The position numbers and the translations under genes were made by a program. A stretch of 64,000 nt of DNA. Source: Nonomuraea roseoviolacea subsp. carminata (GTDB taxonomy: Bacteria; Actinomycetota; Actinomycetes; Streptosporangiales; Streptosporangiaceae). Positions 62,795 through 64,000 of the stretch are shown piece after piece. Each line of letters begins with the position of its first letter. The first letter of the stretch is position 1. Where the stretch lies: positions 8,469,001-8,533,000 of the forward strand of contig NZ_JAMZEC010000001.1 in assembly GCF_024172185.1 (NCBI RefSeq). The letters run 5' to 3'. Under the pieces are notes generated by a model. It was given only the letters and a program-made list of their open reading frames with translations, ran no database searches and was not told where the DNA came from.

Positions 62795-63610
62795 ATGGAC
62801 ACAGCAACACAGTTCCCGGCCGACAGCCGGGGCGCGCAGCCGAAAGGCTTCGTCGCCAAGCTCCTCGCCGACCGTCACTCCGTCCCGTTCTCCATCGCGC
62901 TGCACCTGGTGCCCGGCGCGGTCATCGTCGCCGTGTACGCGTTCGTCGCCGCCCCCCTGGTGCGGGCGATGGGCTTCCCGATCTTCCTGGCCTGGGCCAT
63001 CGCCCTCGCGATCGTGCTCTTCCCGCTCCAGTTGTTCCTGCTGTGGCTGGGCAAGAAGAAGACCGGCCGCTTCACCCTGAAGGGCGTCGTGCGCTACCGC
63101 GACAAGCCGCTCTCACGCGGCAAGGTCGTCGGGCTCGGAGCGGCGTGCCTCGTCTGGATGACCGGGGTCTCGCTCGCGCTGACCCCGCTGGACAACATCG
63201 TCTACCACTGGTTCTTCACCTGGGTGGACTACCAGGGCGCCGGCCCCGACGGCACCGCCTACCTCCAGGGCTACCCGCAGGAGCTCGTGCTCACCACGCT
63301 GCTCATCAGCGCGCCGTTCACCGGCTTCACCCTGCCGCTGATCGAGGAGTACTACTTCCGCGGCTTCCTGCTGCCCCGTCTCCCGCAGCTCGGCAAGTGG
63401 GCCCCGTTCTTCAACACCTTCTTCTTCTCGGTGTACCACTTCTGGGCCCCGTGGACGGTCCTGTCGAAGCTCGTCTTCCTCTACCCGGGCGTCTGGCTCG
63501 CCTGGAAGAAACAGGACATCCGCCTCTCGATCACCATGCACCCCGGTTCGACGCTGCTGATGACCGTGGCCGGCCTCATCGCCCTGGCCTCCGGCGCCTA
63601 CTCGATGTGA
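62795..63610 (+). CDS. CPBP-family intramembrane metalloprotease homologue
   Basis: A 271-residue protein with about seven membrane helices. The CPBP motif 1 is LIEEYYFRGFLLPRL (EExxxR) and motif 2 FFSVYHFWAPW; a histidine lies in the last motif region (TMHPGSTLL). These residues form a zinc-type active site inside the membrane. Such proteases process prenylated or membrane proteins, or act in bacteriocin self-immunity. ATG 62795 has a weak ribosome site. Converges on the MerR gene with an 8-bp gap. Confidence 0.85.
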   Translation: MDTATQFPADSRGAQPKGFVAKLLADRHSVPFSIALHLVPGAVIVAVYAFVAAPLVRAMGFPIFLAWAIALAIVLFPLQLFLLWLGKKKTGRFTLKGVVRYRDKPLSRGKVVGLGAACLVWMTGVSLALTPLDNIVYHWFFTWVDYQGAGPDGTAYLQGYPQELVLTTLLISAPFTGFTLPLIEEYYFRGFLLPRLPQLGKWAPFFNTFFFSVYHFWAPWTVLSKLVFLYPGVWLAWKKQDIRLSITMHPGSTLLMTVAGLIALASGAYSM

Positions 63611-63618
63611 GACCCGCC

Positions 63619-64000
63619 TCAGATGACGCAGCCGTCCTGGTCGAGGTCGTGGAGTCCGGCCGTGCTCTCCACCATCCGCCGGTAGTCGGGGCATCGGGTG
63701 AAGTCCTCCGCGGTGCACCGCATCAGGTGCTCGATCAGCGCCTTGGAGGCCGCTATCTCCTGGAGCCGGTGTTCCAGCTCCGCGTGATGCCGCTGGAGGA
63801 GGGCCCGGCGTTCGGCCTGGTCGGAGACGGTGAGGATCTCCCGGATCTGCTCCAGGCTCATGCCCACTGTCTTGGCCCGGATGATCGTCAGGACGCGGAC
63901 GACGTGATCGCGGGTGTAGCGGCGGCGGCCGTTGACCCTGGTGGCGGGGGTCAGCAGGCCCATGGCCTCCCAGTGGCGCAGGACGTGCGGGGCGAGGCCG
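63619..64000 (-). CDS. MerR-family regulator, N-terminus cut by window end
   Basis: The visible 127 residues read from GLAPHVLRHWEAMGLLTPAT (the end of the HTH and wing) through RRRYTRDHVVRVLTIIRAKT to the C-terminal CPDYRRMV. The first 15-20 residues lie beyond base 64000. The dimerisation coiled coil (ERRALLQRHHAELEHRLQEI) is present. Cysteines near the end are not in a clear metal-sensor arrangement. Target not visible. Confidence 0.88.
   Translation of the reverse strand, partial: GLAPHVLRHWEAMGLLTPATRVNGRRRYTRDHVVRVLTIIRAKTVGMSLEQIREILTVSDQAERRALLQRHHAELEHRLQEIAASKALIEHLMRCTAEDFTRCPDYRRMVESTAGLHDLDQDGCVI

Overview
The window reads as chromosomal DNA of a high-GC filamentous actinomycete. 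Genes are dense, many start with GTG or TTG, several families are typical of actinomycetes (SCO6745-like, DUF1989, PucR, ECF41 and ECF42 sigma factors), and promoters are AT-poor. An intact extra-operonic rpoB suggests Streptosporangiaceae, because duplicated rpoB is known from Nonomuraea and relatives; that placement is inference. No tRNA, rRNA, CRISPR array or phage module was seen.

Layout. 1-0.9 kb: a LysR regulator (cut by the window edge) overlapping a CTP-synthase-like glutamine amidotransferase. 1.2-4.7 kb: a dead Tn3-family element with a frameshifted transposase and an internally deleted resolvase. 4.7-10.3 kb: short-chain oxidoreductases with TetR regulators; the same promoter-operator appears at two places (about 4.7 and 9.25 kb). 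10.4-12.8 kb: an enterochelin-esterase-like and a PAF-acetylhydrolase-like hydrolase in one operon. 12.9-22.0 kb: a likely nitrogen-compound catabolic block (AsnC, M20 amidohydrolase, asparaginase, NCS1 permease, PucR, deacetylase, Old Yellow Enzyme, DUF1989). 22.3-25 kb: an SCO6745-like protein and a zinc-ribbon coiled-coil protein. 25-48.5 kb: a patchwork of regulator/enzyme pairs (TetR, MarR, LysR, XRE), each with a palindromic operator, mixed with broken gene remnants and a degenerate/canonical histidine kinase pair that carries two frameshifts. 48.6-52.3 kb: a complete monocistronic rpoB with no rpoC, its own promoter and a strong terminator, and substitutions in the rifampicin-resistance region. 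52.4-55.9 kb: an ECF41 sigma factor back-to-back with an SDR/flavoprotein operon, each preceded by an ECF41-type promoter. 56-60.1 kb: a TetR-controlled amidohydrolase/esterase/FAD-oxidoreductase operon. 60.3-64 kb: GtrA, quinone oxidoreductase, TetR, an aldo/keto reductase remnant, a CPBP protease and a MerR regulator cut by the window end.

How the genes work together. The recurring unit is one regulator plus one divergent redox enzyme or hydrolase with a palindrome between them. Three close SDR paralogues (9.4, 47.0 and 53.9 kb) sit under three different controls: a 17-bp-arm palindrome, twin 14-bp palindromes next to a TetR gene, and an ECF41 promoter. Many of these modules have decayed, leaving remnants of an aldo/keto reductase, two SDRs, an MBL hydrolase and transposases. 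The best candidate for special biology is the orphan rpoB, which could give the cell a second, drug-tolerant or transcriptionally altered RNA polymerase.
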